Below, in pieces: positions 35,321 through 43,524 of a stretch of 64,000 bases of DNA (positions are counted from its first letter, which is position 1; every line of letters starts with the position of its first letter). Source of the stretch: Fidelibacterota bacterium (lineage in GTDB: Bacteria > Fidelibacterota > UBA2242 > JAFGTP01); the NCBI GenBank assembly GCA_016934035.1, contig JAFGTP010000048.1:62001-126000 (forward strand). The letters are read 5' to 3'. Made by a program: the position numbers and the translations under genes. The notes below the pieces were generated by a model. It had not been told where the DNA came from and searched no databases. It saw only the letters and a program-made list of their open reading frames with translations.

Positions 35321-36778
35321 CTAATTATTATATGAGGTTGAAACAGTATCACCGCCACGGCCAGTCCAATTTGTATGGAAAAATTCACCACGTGGTTTGT
35401 CAGTTCTTTCATAAGTATGGGCACCGAAGTAATCTCTCTGGGCCTGAAGCAGATTCGCTGGCAAAACAGCAGATCTATAACCGTCATAATAGGCTAAGGC
35501 AGATGAAAATGCCGGAACAGCAATTCCATTCATGACTGCTGTTGCAATAACTTCACGCCATGCAGCCTGGCTTTTTTCAATCACATCTTTGAAATAATCA
35601 TCGAGTAAAAGATTCTGTAATTTTGGATTCTTGGTGAATGCTTCTTTGATATTGCCGAGAAATTGGGCGCGAATGATACAGCCGCCCCGCCACATCAAGG
35701 CGATATCACCATAATTGAGGTCCCATTTGTATTCTTCAGCAGCGGTTTTCATCAATTGATAACCTTGTGCATAGGAACAAATTTTGGATGCGAATAATCC
35801 CTGGCGAAGTTTTTCAAGGAAGGCTTTTTTGTCGCCAGTGAAGTTGACTTCCGGTCCGTTGAGTTCCTTGGAAGCCGCAACACGTTCTTCCTTAATGGCT
35901 GACATGGAACGAGCAAAAACCGCTTCTGCAATTGTTGATGTCGGAGTTCCAAGTGCCAATGCCTCTTCACTAGTCCAGCGTCCGGTGCCTTTTTGTCCGG
36001 CCGCGTCAAGAATCATATCCACCATCATATTGTCGGTTTCTTTATCTTTTACGCGCAAAATGTCTTTTGTAATTTCAATCAGGTACGAATCCAGCTCACC
36101 CTGGTTCCAATCTTCAAAGGTATCGGCCATTTCTTCATGGGACATTCCGATTACATTTTTCATAATGGCATAGGCTTCTGTAATCATCTGCATATCGCCA
36201 TATTCGATACCATTGTGAACCATCTTCACAAAATGCCCGGCGCCGTCATTTCCCACCCACTCGCAGCAGGGCACATTATTTTCCACTTTGGCTGAAATGG
36301 CCTGGAAAATAGTTTTCACTGCCAGCCATGCTTCTTTTGAACCACCGGGCATAATTGATGGCCCCAAAAGCGCACCTTCTTCTCCACCGGACACACCGGT
36401 TCCAATATAAAGAAAGCCTTTGCTTTCGACATATTTTGTGCGACGGATTGTATCGGGAAAGTAGGAATTTCCACCATCAATGATGATATCGCCTTTTTCG
36501 AGATGTGGCATGATGAGTTCAATGAAATCGTCCACCGGCTGTCCGGCTTTTACGAGCATCATTACTTTGCGTGGTTTTTCAAGGCTCTGAACCAATTCTT
36601 CAATGCTGTAGCAGCCTTTGAAATTTTTGTCTTTTCCACGACCATTGATAAATTTATCTACTTTATCAGTTGAGCGGTTAAACACTGCTACTGAAAAGCC
36701 TTTGCTTTCCATGTTGAGGACGAGATTTTCGCCCATAACTGCGAGGCCGATGAGGCCGATGTTGTACTTTTTATCCAT
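35321..36778 (-). CDS. gnd: 6-phosphogluconate dehydrogenase (decarboxylating)
   Basis: The 485-residue protein matches the long dimeric form. The N-terminal Rossmann fold has GLIGLAVMGENL and VFNRSTDKVDKF, and NRST after the second strand suggests NADP preference. The substrate and catalytic region includes IGTGVSGGEEGALLGPSIMP, FVKMVHNGIEYGDMQ and GTGRWTSEEAL, and the C-terminal tail has TNWTGRGG. It converts 6-phosphogluconate to ribulose-5-phosphate, CO2 and NADPH. Finding it inside a uronate operon instead of a dehydratase is unusual and supports a link from mannonate via gluconate to the pentose phosphate pathway. It is separated from the upstream SDR gene by the GxxExxY insertion. Confidence 0.93.
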   Translation of the reverse strand: MDKKYNIGLIGLAVMGENLVLNMESKGFSVAVFNRSTDKVDKFINGRGKDKNFKGCYSIEELVQSLEKPRKVMMLVKAGQPVDDFIELIMPHLEKGDIIIDGGNSYFPDTIRRTKYVESKGFLYIGTGVSGGEEGALLGPSIMPGGSKEAWLAVKTIFQAISAKVENNVPCCEWVGNDGAGHFVKMVHNGIEYGDMQMITEAYAIMKNVIGMSHEEMADTFEDWNQGELDSYLIEITKDILRVKDKETDNMMVDMILDAAGQKGTGRWTSEEALALGTPTSTIAEAVFARSMSAIKEERVAASKELNGPEVNFTGDKKAFLEKLRQGLFASKICSYAQGYQLMKTAAEEYKWDLNYGDIALMWRGGCIIRAQFLGNIKEAFTKNPKLQNLLLDDYFKDVIEKSQAAWREVIATAVMNGIAVPAFSSALAYYDGYRSAVLPANLLQAQRDYFGAHTYERTDKPRGEFFHTNWTGRGGDTVSTSYNN

Positions 36779-36804
36779 TTATTTTCTCCTTTTATAAAAT
36801 TATA

Positions 36805-37269
36805 TTTAACCGCAAAGAGCGCAAAGAACGCTATTTACAATTATAAATTATTCACTACTCTTTTTATACCATGCTTGATAAGTTTTGCATTAAAATTAAT
36901 CAGCATTCCTAGTTTAAATTCCGTTAATTTTAAATAAGTTAGAATTTGTGCCAAATGAATATCTGTCAACTCTTTTACTGATTTATTTTCTATGATGACT
37001 TTATTTTCCACATATAAATCAATTCTGTACCCGACATCAAGATTAACTTCTTCATACACCAATGGTAAAGACTTCTCTTTTTCAACAAATAAACCGGCTT
37101 TTGTCAATTCATCATAAAGGCATTCTGTATATGCACTCTCTAATAATCCAGGACCCAATGCTTTGTGAATTTTCACAGCACTATCAAAAATTATTTTCGA
37201 AAGGTCATTTTTAGTATAATTCTTCATAAATATTTTCTTTGCGTTTATTTGCGTCCTTTGCGGTTTAAA
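36805..37269. mobile_element. Candidate mini-element: GxxExxY gene between inverted iteron repeats
   Basis: A 465-base unit with inverted ends. The left end (36805-36831) reads TTTAACCGCAAAG, then AGCGCAAAGAACGC. The right end (37241-37269), read on the minus strand, is TTTAAACCGCAAAG, then GACGCAAATAAACGC. Both ends repeat the heptamer CGCAAAG with a period of about 9 bases. The only gene inside is the GxxExxY gene. The unit splits a uronate operon between an SDR gene and gnd. No transposase and no clear target duplication are seen beyond TTTAA/TTAAA at the ends, so mobility is inferred. Confidence 0.5.
36841..37227 (-). CDS. GxxExxY protein (PD-(D/E)XK-like nuclease fold)
   Basis: The 128-residue protein carries the naming motif in GPGLLESAYTECLYDEL (residues 27-43). 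The rest follows the PD-(D/E)XK plan: GYRIDLYVENKVIIENKSV holds a candidate D-x(n)-E-x-K core (D69, E79 and K81 by position), then LTDIHLAQILTYLKL and the Asn-rich LGMLINFNAKLIKHG. No experimentally secure function is known to me for this family. It is unrelated to the sugar genes around it and is transcribed in the same direction. Its leader lies inside the right inverted repeat, which ends about 10 bases before the ATG. Confidence 0.85.
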   Translation of the reverse strand: MKNYTKNDLSKIIFDSAVKIHKALGPGLLESAYTECLYDELTKAGLFVEKEKSLPLVYEEVNLDVGYRIDLYVENKVIIENKSVKELTDIHLAQILTYLKLTEFKLGMLINFNAKLIKHGIKRVVNNL

Positions 37270-37278
37270 GTAGTTAAT

Positions 37279-38100
37279 TTACACTCCTGAAAAAGCCGAA
37301 AACCCGCCATCCACCGGTACAACAATTCCGGTCACATATTGAGCCGCATCGGACAGCAACCATTGCACTGTGCCAACCAACTGTTCCGGTTTCCCGAAAT
37401 CACCCATGGGAATATGATCCATGATGGCCTGCCCGCGAGGCGTGAATCCGCCGGTTTCCTTATCAATCAATAAAAACTCATTTTGCTTTGTGAGAAAAAA
37501 ACCAGGAGCAATGGCGTTGACCCGGATTTTGGAAGAATATTCCTGGGCCATGTGCACAGCCAGCCACTGCGTAAAATTGGAGACACCAGCCTTGGCTGCA
37601 GAGTAGGCCGGAATTCGGGTCAGAGGTGTAAAAGCATTCATGGATGAGACATTGAGAACCACCCCTTCTCCCCGGTCGGCAAAATGTTTTCCAAAAACCT
37701 GTGAAGGGATAATGGTGCCGATAATATTCAGGTTAAATACAAATTTCAAAGCTTCTTCCGGTAAATCGAAAAATCTCTTTTCCGGTGAAGTTGTGGCCTC
37801 GGGGCTATTGCCGCCGGCGCCATTGATCAAACCATCGACATGGCCAAATCTTTTAATCATTTCATCCAGGGCTCGTTCAATGGATTCTTTATCCAGTACA
37901 TCGGTCCGGACAGCAACGGCGGCCTCACCTTGATGATCCAATTCGGCAACCAGAGCCTCTGCTGCTTCCCGGTTTCTGTCCATGATTGCAACCCTGCCAC
38001 CGGCATCCACCAGTGACCGGGCAATCGCTGCTCCTAAAACACCGGACCCCCCGGTAATGGCAAAGACCTTATTTTTTAATTCGAACAGATTATAACACAT
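37279..38100 (-). CDS. uxuB: SDR-family D-mannonate oxidoreductase (fructuronate reductase)
   Basis: A 273-residue SDR of the group that includes the Bacillus-type mannonate oxidoreductase. It has cofactor loop TGGSGVLG, NGAGGNSPEATTSPEK, catalytic Ser in LNVSSMNAFTPL, Y-x3-K in IPAYSAAKAGVSNF, and the distinctive VNAIAPGFFLTKQNEFLL and C-terminal VVPVDGGFSAFSGV. The reaction is D-fructuronate + NADH to D-mannonate. The substrate comes from UxaC, encoded upstream in the same operon. The gene lies between the TRAP permease (111-base gap) and the GxxExxY unit. The symbol is assigned by function; this is not the E. coli-type UxuB polyol dehydrogenase. Confidence 0.82.
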   Translation of the reverse strand: MCYNLFELKNKVFAITGGSGVLGAAIARSLVDAGGRVAIMDRNREAAEALVAELDHQGEAAVAVRTDVLDKESIERALDEMIKRFGHVDGLINGAGGNSPEATTSPEKRFFDLPEEALKFVFNLNIIGTIIPSQVFGKHFADRGEGVVLNVSSMNAFTPLTRIPAYSAAKAGVSNFTQWLAVHMAQEYSSKIRVNAIAPGFFLTKQNEFLLIDKETGGFTPRGQAIMDHIPMGDFGKPEQLVGTVQWLLSDAAQYVTGIVVPVDGGFSAFSGV

Positions 38101-38211
38101 ATTAATTCCTCTTTTTTTATTTATCTTTCAACGATTTTTCCAGCAACAGAAGCAGAAATCATTTTTTTTTGCTCTCCTGTTAAGAGTTATCTTCAAAAGG
38201 TTACTATCATT

Positions 38212-39507
38212 TTAATACCCAAACAATTTCGGCAGCACTTCACTGATCCAGGGGAAATAAGTCACCAGTAACAGGACAACAAACATTGCGGCATACAAGG
38301 GCATTAATGGTTTGATCACCTTGCCAATTGAAGTATTGCCGATACCACATCCCAGGAACAATACACTGCCTACCGGCGGTGTAGTCAGGCCGATACAAAG
38401 GTTCATTACCATGATGATTCCGAAATGTAGCGGTGTGATGCCCAGATTGGTCACAACAGGCAAAAAAATCGGCGTAAAAATCAAAATCGCCGGCGTCATG
38501 TCCATAAAAGTCCCGACAATCAGCAGTAAAATATTGATTATCAAAAGAATAACATATTTATTATCTGTCATTCCAATCAATGCGGCACTGATACTTTGGG
38601 GTATGTTTTCGTAGGACAAAATCCAGGACATGGCTGTGGATGTTCCGATCAGCAGCATTACAATCGCTGTGGTTTCCACAGATTTCAATAGTATTTCCGG
38701 CAATTCTGTTAATTTCACTTCTTTGTAGATAAACACCGAAAGTACAAAGGAGTATAGCACAGCAATGGCACTGGCTTCTGTGGCGGTGAAAATTCCGGTA
38801 ATAATACCACCAATAACCACTACAATCAACATCAGGCTGGGAATCGCTGCCAAAAATTTTTTGATACTGACAACAAACCCTTCCCGCTTGCCAACCGGAT
38901 ATTTGCGGACCAGAGAAATGATACCAGCCACAATTGCCAGCCCCAGCCCCATTAAAATTCCGGGTAAATAACCGGCAATAAAGAGAGCAGCGATGGACAC
39001 GCCACCCGAAGCCAGAGAATAGACTATCAACACATTACTGGGCGGAATCAGTAAGCCAGTTGTCGCTGCCGTTACAGTCACGGCGGTATTAAAATTTTTA
39101 TCGTATCCCTCTTTGTTCATAATGGGTATCATAAATCCGCCAATGGCTGAAGTTGCAGCCGCCGCAGAACCGGAAATGGCTCCAAAAAACATACAGGCCA
39201 GTATATTGACAATCGCCAAACCACCGGGAAGCATCCCGACCAGCACTTTGGCAAACTCAATCAGGCGATGGGCGATTCCACCCCGGCCCATCAACATTCC
39301 CGACAACACAAAAAAAGGAATGGCCAGCAAGGCGAAACTGTCAATACCGGAAGCCATACGCTGGGCAACGGTAATAATCGCCGGTTCAAAAGGAATGGTC
39401 ACCAGCATGGTCAAAAGAGTGGAAATTCCAATACTGACCGCAATGGGCACACTTAAGGCCAGCAAAATCACAAAAGAGACGACCAAGACTAAAACTGATA
39501 ATTCCAT
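38212..39507 (-). CDS. dctM: TRAP transporter large permease
   Basis: The 431-residue DctM-type protein has about 12 membrane segments, and almost the whole sequence is hydrophobic. ALLAIPFFVLSGMLMGRGGI, FGAISGSAAAATSAIGG and PPVGSVLFLGCGIGN are family signatures. It is the sodium-coupled channel subunit of a tripartite periplasmic transporter and pairs with the small permease gene, which ends 2 bases upstream, and the binding protein. AAGGAGAAATAAC before the ATG lies in the end of the small permease gene. The substrate is inferred to be glucuronate or galacturonate from UxaC next door. Confidence 0.92.
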   Translation of the reverse strand: MELSVLVLVVSFVILLALSVPIAVSIGISTLLTMLVTIPFEPAIITVAQRMASGIDSFALLAIPFFVLSGMLMGRGGIAHRLIEFAKVLVGMLPGGLAIVNILACMFFGAISGSAAAATSAIGGFMIPIMNKEGYDKNFNTAVTVTAATTGLLIPPSNVLIVYSLASGGVSIAALFIAGYLPGILMGLGLAIVAGIISLVRKYPVGKREGFVVSIKKFLAAIPSLMLIVVVIGGIITGIFTATEASAIAVLYSFVLSVFIYKEVKLTELPEILLKSVETTAIVMLLIGTSTAMSWILSYENIPQSISAALIGMTDNKYVILLIINILLLIVGTFMDMTPAILIFTPIFLPVVTNLGITPLHFGIIMVMNLCIGLTTPPVGSVLFLGCGIGNTSIGKVIKPLMPLYAAMFVVLLLVTYFPWISEVLPKLFGY

Positions 39508-39508
39508 G

Positions 39509-39988
39509 TTATTTCTCCTTCGTGGTTAAAGCTTTGACCATAAAATCTATCGAATAGAAAATCATCAATATACCGGACAGCGGAATCACAAAATAAATAT
39601 AAGCCATTTTGATACCCATAGCTGCAGAGGTCTGATTCAGCTGAAACGTCATGCTCATCAGTTTGAATCCGCCGATTACCATCACGATCAGAGCAAAAAG
39701 CAAAACAAACAGATAGATCAAAATTTCAATCACCTGCTTCTTTTTTCCGGTCAGTTTATAGGTAAAAATATCAATGCCCAGGTGCATTCTGGTATGGAGG
39801 GTATATGAGGCGCCCAGCAATCCGATCCAAATCAATAAAAACCGGGCCATTTCCTCTGTCCAGGAACTGGAATTCTGCATCATAAACCGGGTAAACACCT
39901 GCCATGTAACATCGAGCACAATCAGAGTCATGAGTATCATCAGCACCCATCCTAAAATTCGGGTCACTCCCTTAACAATTGTTTCCAT
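39509..39988 (-). CDS. dctQ: TRAP transporter small permease
   Basis: The 159-residue DctQ-type membrane protein has four hydrophobic segments, at about 12-32, 48-68, 87-108 and 128-150. It has the typical WTEEMARFLLIWIGLLGASY and RMHLGIDIF sequences. It docks the binding protein to the large permease. It is encoded 11 bases after the binding protein gene with a GAGGGG ribosome binding site, and its stop lies 2 bases from the large permease start. Confidence 0.9.
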   Translation of the reverse strand: METIVKGVTRILGWVLMILMTLIVLDVTWQVFTRFMMQNSSSWTEEMARFLLIWIGLLGASYTLHTRMHLGIDIFTYKLTGKKKQVIEILIYLFVLLFALIVMVIGGFKLMSMTFQLNQTSAAMGIKMAYIYFVIPLSGILMIFYSIDFMVKALTTKEK

Positions 39989-39999
39989 ATTCCCCTCTT

Positions 40000-40974
40000 C
40001 TATTCGATGTTATTGATGGTTTCCAGCAATTCATAAATCGATGTGCCTTTGTAGGAATCCTTCAGGGGCTGCACCGCTTCCTGGAATTTTGTTTTGTCCG
40101 GATAAAGCACCTGGACTCCGGCTTTTCGAACAGCTTCCAGGGATTCGTCGGAAGATTGTTTCCATAATTTTCGCTGGTAATCGACAGACTCATCGGCCGC
40201 TGCCTGAAGCCACGACTGTTCCTGTTTTGAAAGGTTGCTCCAGACTTTGGTCCCAATGAGCAGGATATCAGGAATGGAAGTATGTTCATCAAGACAATAG
40301 TATTGACAGACTTCATAATGCCGGGAGAGATAAAAGCTGGGCGGATTGTTTTCAGCAGCGTCTACCACGCCTTGTTGCAAAGCAGTGTAGAGTTCACCCC
40401 AGGTGATAGGTGTTGCTGATCCCCCCAAAGCCATCACCATATCCACAGCAGTTTTACTCTGCATCACTCGCACTTTGAGGCCCTTCAAATCTTCCGGTGT
40501 ATTGACCGGCTTGTTCTTAATATAAAAACTTCGGGAACCGGCATCGTAGTAACAGACTCCCCGTAAAAAATAGCTTTCCCCTGCCACCAACAATTTTTTA
40601 CCAATATCACTTTGCAGGACACGCCATAGATGGTCTTCGCTGCGAAAGACATAAGGCAGGCTGAAAATTTTCATTTCCGGTACAAAGGATTCCATCGGAC
40701 TGACCGACACTTTGGTCATTCCAAGACTGCCGATTTGCAGCAATTCGATCAGCTCCCGTTCGCCGCCCAATTGTCCGCTGGGATAGATATCAATCCGCAT
40801 TTTACCACCGGATTTTTCGATGAGTCTGTCATTCATGTACACCATGGCTTTGTGGACCGAATGAGACGGGTCCAGGCAATGGGCCAACTTGATGACGGTA
40901 ACTTTGCTTTCTTTTTCACAACCGAAAAAAAGAAACATCACCAATGTCATCATTGAAATTTTTATAAATTTCAT
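40000..40974 (-). CDS. dctP: TRAP transporter periplasmic substrate-binding lipoprotein
   Basis: The 324-residue DctP-family protein has a lipobox in FLFFGCEKES (Cys at about 19), so it is lipid-anchored rather than free. LDPSHSVHKAMVYMNDRL and YPSGQLGGERELIELLQIGSL open the binding fold. The family arginine is in LKVRVMQSKTAVD, and the second-domain motif is ITWGELYTALQQGVVDAAENN. The conserved Arg fits carboxylate ligands, and location directly after UxaC points to a hexuronate. It is followed closely by the two permease genes. Confidence 0.9.
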   Translation of the reverse strand: MKFIKISMMTLVMFLFFGCEKESKVTVIKLAHCLDPSHSVHKAMVYMNDRLIEKSGGKMRIDIYPSGQLGGERELIELLQIGSLGMTKVSVSPMESFVPEMKIFSLPYVFRSEDHLWRVLQSDIGKKLLVAGESYFLRGVCYYDAGSRSFYIKNKPVNTPEDLKGLKVRVMQSKTAVDMVMALGGSATPITWGELYTALQQGVVDAAENNPPSFYLSRHYEVCQYYCLDEHTSIPDILLIGTKVWSNLSKQEQSWLQAAADESVDYQRKLWKQSSDESLEAVRKAGVQVLYPDKTKFQEAVQPLKDSYKGTSIYELLETINNIE

Positions 40975-40984
40975 ACTTTCCCCT

Positions 40985-42391
40985 CTAAAATTTGTAAGCC
41001 TTTTTTACCAGATCATAAGTCAGTGCGCGAATGATTGTTTCGGCATCTGATTTGGAAATAATATGACGGGCTACCTTCCCGGCCAGAAAATTGGCGTCAA
41101 CACGACGGGCCACATCGTGGCGGGCCGGAATTGAAGGAAAGGCCCGTGTATCATCATTGAAACCGACGGTATTGTAAAACCCGGCGGTTTCGGTAATGGT
41201 TTCACGAAATCGGGTCATCCCCTCAATGCTATCATTAAACCACCAGGCCGGTCCCAGTTTCAGTGCCGGATAATGGCCGGCCAGGGGCGCCAGTTCACGG
41301 GAATAGACTGTTTCATCAAGAGTAAACAAAATGACCGTAAGGTTTAATTCATTACCAAACCGATTGAGAAATTCCTGCATATTCTTTGTGTATTCCGTTT
41401 GAATCGGAATATCGCAGCCCTTGTCCAAACCATGTTTGTTAAAAATGATACGATTATGGTTCCGTAAAACACCCGGATGGATTTGCATGACCAGACCGTC
41501 TTCCACTGACATCTCCGCCATTTTCATAAGCATATGGGCAATAAAGGCCTCTTCATCTGCGGACGTCTGTTCCCGGTTCAGGGCTCTTTGAAAAATCGTT
41601 TCGGCAGCATCTTCGCTCAGCAAATGGGCATAAGGACTCAATACACCCTGGTCGGTGGCTTTGGCGCCATTTTCGATAAAATATTTTCTACGATATTTCA
41701 ATGCATCAACCAAATCGCTGTAGCGGGTGATCTCTTTGCCGATTATTAATGATAATTTCTGTATACTCATCAGCCAATCAGGCCGGGCTATATCTGTCAC
41801 AGAATCCGGACGAAAACTCGGAACCACATTGCCCTGCCACCCGGATTTTCGAATTTCCTGATGGGCCTGCAAATCATCTTCAGCTGCATCGGTGGTAGAA
41901 AGCACTTCGATATTGAAGGAATCAAAGAGGGCCCGCGGCAGATATTCCGATGAATTTAGTTTTTCCTGTAACTCATCATAAATTTTCTGTGCATTATCAG
42001 AATTCAACTCACAGGAAACCTGAAATACTTCATAAAGTTCGTGGGACAGCCAGATACCTGAGGGAGTACCGGCAAACAGGTACCAGTGGTCCGCCAAAAC
42101 CTGCCAGATTTTGCGAGGGTCTGTTTCTGTGGCAGAACCATCCACAGTGGGTACACCAAGGATCGCCGGTGGTATGCCCTGGGAATAGAGCATTCTGAAC
42201 ACATAGTGGTCTGGTATGATGAAGAGTTGTGCCGGGTTCGGGAAAGGTCGATTGTCAGCAAATAATTTCGGATCCACATGTCCATGGGGACTGATAATTG
42301 GCATATCCTTTACAGTGTCGTAGAGTTCCGCAGCAATCCTTCTTACGGTGGTGTCGGGGTCAAAAAATCGATGGGGATTTAATTTCACCAT
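40985..42391 (-). CDS. uxaC: Uronate isomerase
   Basis: The 468-residue UxaC has the standard length. It isomerises D-glucuronate to D-fructuronate and D-galacturonate to D-tagaturonate in the cytoplasm. The amidohydrolase-like start has MPIISPHGHVDPKLFADNRPF with the H-x-H metal ligands. Other hallmarks are GIWLSHELYEVF, VVPSFRPDSVTDI, MQIHPGVLRNHN and FNDDTRAFPSIPARHDVARR. AAGGAG lies before the ATG. The LacI regulator gene ends 3 bases upstream and the TRAP binding protein follows after 10 bases, so regulation and uptake are coupled to this first catabolic step. Confidence 0.94.
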   Translation of the reverse strand: MVKLNPHRFFDPDTTVRRIAAELYDTVKDMPIISPHGHVDPKLFADNRPFPNPAQLFIIPDHYVFRMLYSQGIPPAILGVPTVDGSATETDPRKIWQVLADHWYLFAGTPSGIWLSHELYEVFQVSCELNSDNAQKIYDELQEKLNSSEYLPRALFDSFNIEVLSTTDAAEDDLQAHQEIRKSGWQGNVVPSFRPDSVTDIARPDWLMSIQKLSLIIGKEITRYSDLVDALKYRRKYFIENGAKATDQGVLSPYAHLLSEDAAETIFQRALNREQTSADEEAFIAHMLMKMAEMSVEDGLVMQIHPGVLRNHNRIIFNKHGLDKGCDIPIQTEYTKNMQEFLNRFGNELNLTVILFTLDETVYSRELAPLAGHYPALKLGPAWWFNDSIEGMTRFRETITETAGFYNTVGFNDDTRAFPSIPARHDVARRVDANFLAGKVARHIISKSDAETIIRALTYDLVKKAYKF

Positions 42392-42394
42392 GGC

Positions 42395-43429
42395 TTATTT
42401 CTCCTTCTTAATACAGGTTTGCCCGAGACTGATTTTCACAGGCATCACAATTTTTTTCTCTTCGATGGGTTCCTTCTCTTCAATCTGGTCAATCAGCAAT
42501 TCCAAAGCAGCCTTGCCAATTTCAGCAGCCGGCTGATGGACCCCTGTAATGGATGGGTTGAGAAACTGATTATAGGATGCATCACCAAAGGAAACTACAT
42601 CAATGTCCCGGGGAATATTCAATCCCAGTTCCTCGACGGCCCGATAGATACCCAGAGCGACCGGGAAGGTGACCGCAAAGATCATTTGAGGCAGATTTTT
42701 ATTATTATAAAAATTCATAAACCCCCTATACCCGTCATTAACGGAAAAACCGCCGCATATCAGGCAGGCCGGATCGGGTTCGATACCAGCTTCCTTCAGT
42801 GCCCGTAAATAACCCTCGCAACGGGCTTTGCCGATATTGGTATTATTATAACCACCAATATGTCCAATTTTCCTGTATCCCTGTTCAATTGCATATTTAA
42901 CAATCTCGTAAGAGCCTTTTTCATCATCAGAAGTAATACAATTAAAACCCAATCCCTCAATGACCCGATCAAAGAAAACCAGGGGTACGTGACGTTTTTT
43001 CAGGTCTTTAAAAATTTCTGTATCCGTTGTATTTTCACTGACTGATATCAACAAGCCGTCCACCCGCATGGCCAGTAAGGAACGAATATGCTTTTGTTCA
43101 TGGTCAACATTTTCCTGGGAAACTGTCATGATAATTTCATAATTGGATTTCTGGGCTGTCGTGTAAATGCTTTCAATAGCTTCGGCAAAAAAATGGTGGT
43201 TGATTTTGGGTATAACCAGCCCGATGGTCCGGGTTTTCTTTGCCGAGAGGTTCCTGGCAATAATATTGGGCGTGTAACCCAGTTCATCCACCAAATCCTG
43301 CACTTTCTTTTTCATTTCTGAAGATATATCAGAATGGTTGCGCAGGGCTTTGGAAACAGTTACTTTGGAGACGTTCAGTTTTTTGGCGATATCAGCCAGG
43401 GTAATTTGTTTTTTAGATTTCAATTCCAC
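42395..43429 (-). CDS. LacI-family transcriptional regulator of the uronate operon
   Basis: The 344-residue LacI/GalR-type protein has N-terminal helix-turn-helix ITLADIAKKLNVSKVTVSKAL and hinge helix IIARNLSAKKTRTIGLV. The periplasmic-binding-like effector domain spans about 65-335 (DGLLISVSENTTD, IGHIGGYNNTNIGKARCEGY). The first codon is GTG at 43429; TTG at 43423, with GAGG five bases before it, is an equally good start, and no ATG is suitable. It is the first gene of the operon and lies 8 bases from an inverted repeat that may be its own operator. The effector is probably a hexuronate or its keto form. Confidence 0.9.
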   Translation of the reverse strand: MELKSKKQITLADIAKKLNVSKVTVSKALRNHSDISSEMKKKVQDLVDELGYTPNIIARNLSAKKTRTIGLVIPKINHHFFAEAIESIYTTAQKSNYEIIMTVSQENVDHEQKHIRSLLAMRVDGLLISVSENTTDTEIFKDLKKRHVPLVFFDRVIEGLGFNCITSDDEKGSYEIVKYAIEQGYRKIGHIGGYNNTNIGKARCEGYLRALKEAGIEPDPACLICGGFSVNDGYRGFMNFYNNKNLPQMIFAVTFPVALGIYRAVEELGLNIPRDIDVVSFGDASYNQFLNPSITGVHQPAAEIGKAALELLIDQIEEKEPIEEKKIVMPVKISLGQTCIKKEK

Positions 43430-43436
43430 CTCTTTC

Positions 43437-43460
43437 TTAACCGTTTACTTTATCGGTTAA
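43437..43460. promoter_or_regulatory. Inverted repeat upstream of LacI-type gene, candidate operator
   Basis: TTAACCG-10 bases-CGGTTAA. Each half (AACCGTTTAC on one strand) resembles a LacI-family half-site with a central CG. It begins 8 bases upstream of the regulator's start codon, where binding would shut the whole uronate operon. The rest of the 95-base gap to the preceding gene is AT-rich. Confidence 0.5.
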
Positions 43461-43524
43461 GTAAAAATAGAACAATGAAATTTGAGATGCAATATTTTTT
43501 TTAAATTTTATTGATTGAAGTTAT

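Noticed and set aside
36805-37269. The iteron-flanked unit as a typical insertion sequence
   Set aside because: It has no transposase, and a target duplication cannot be defined because the ends themselves begin in TTTAA.
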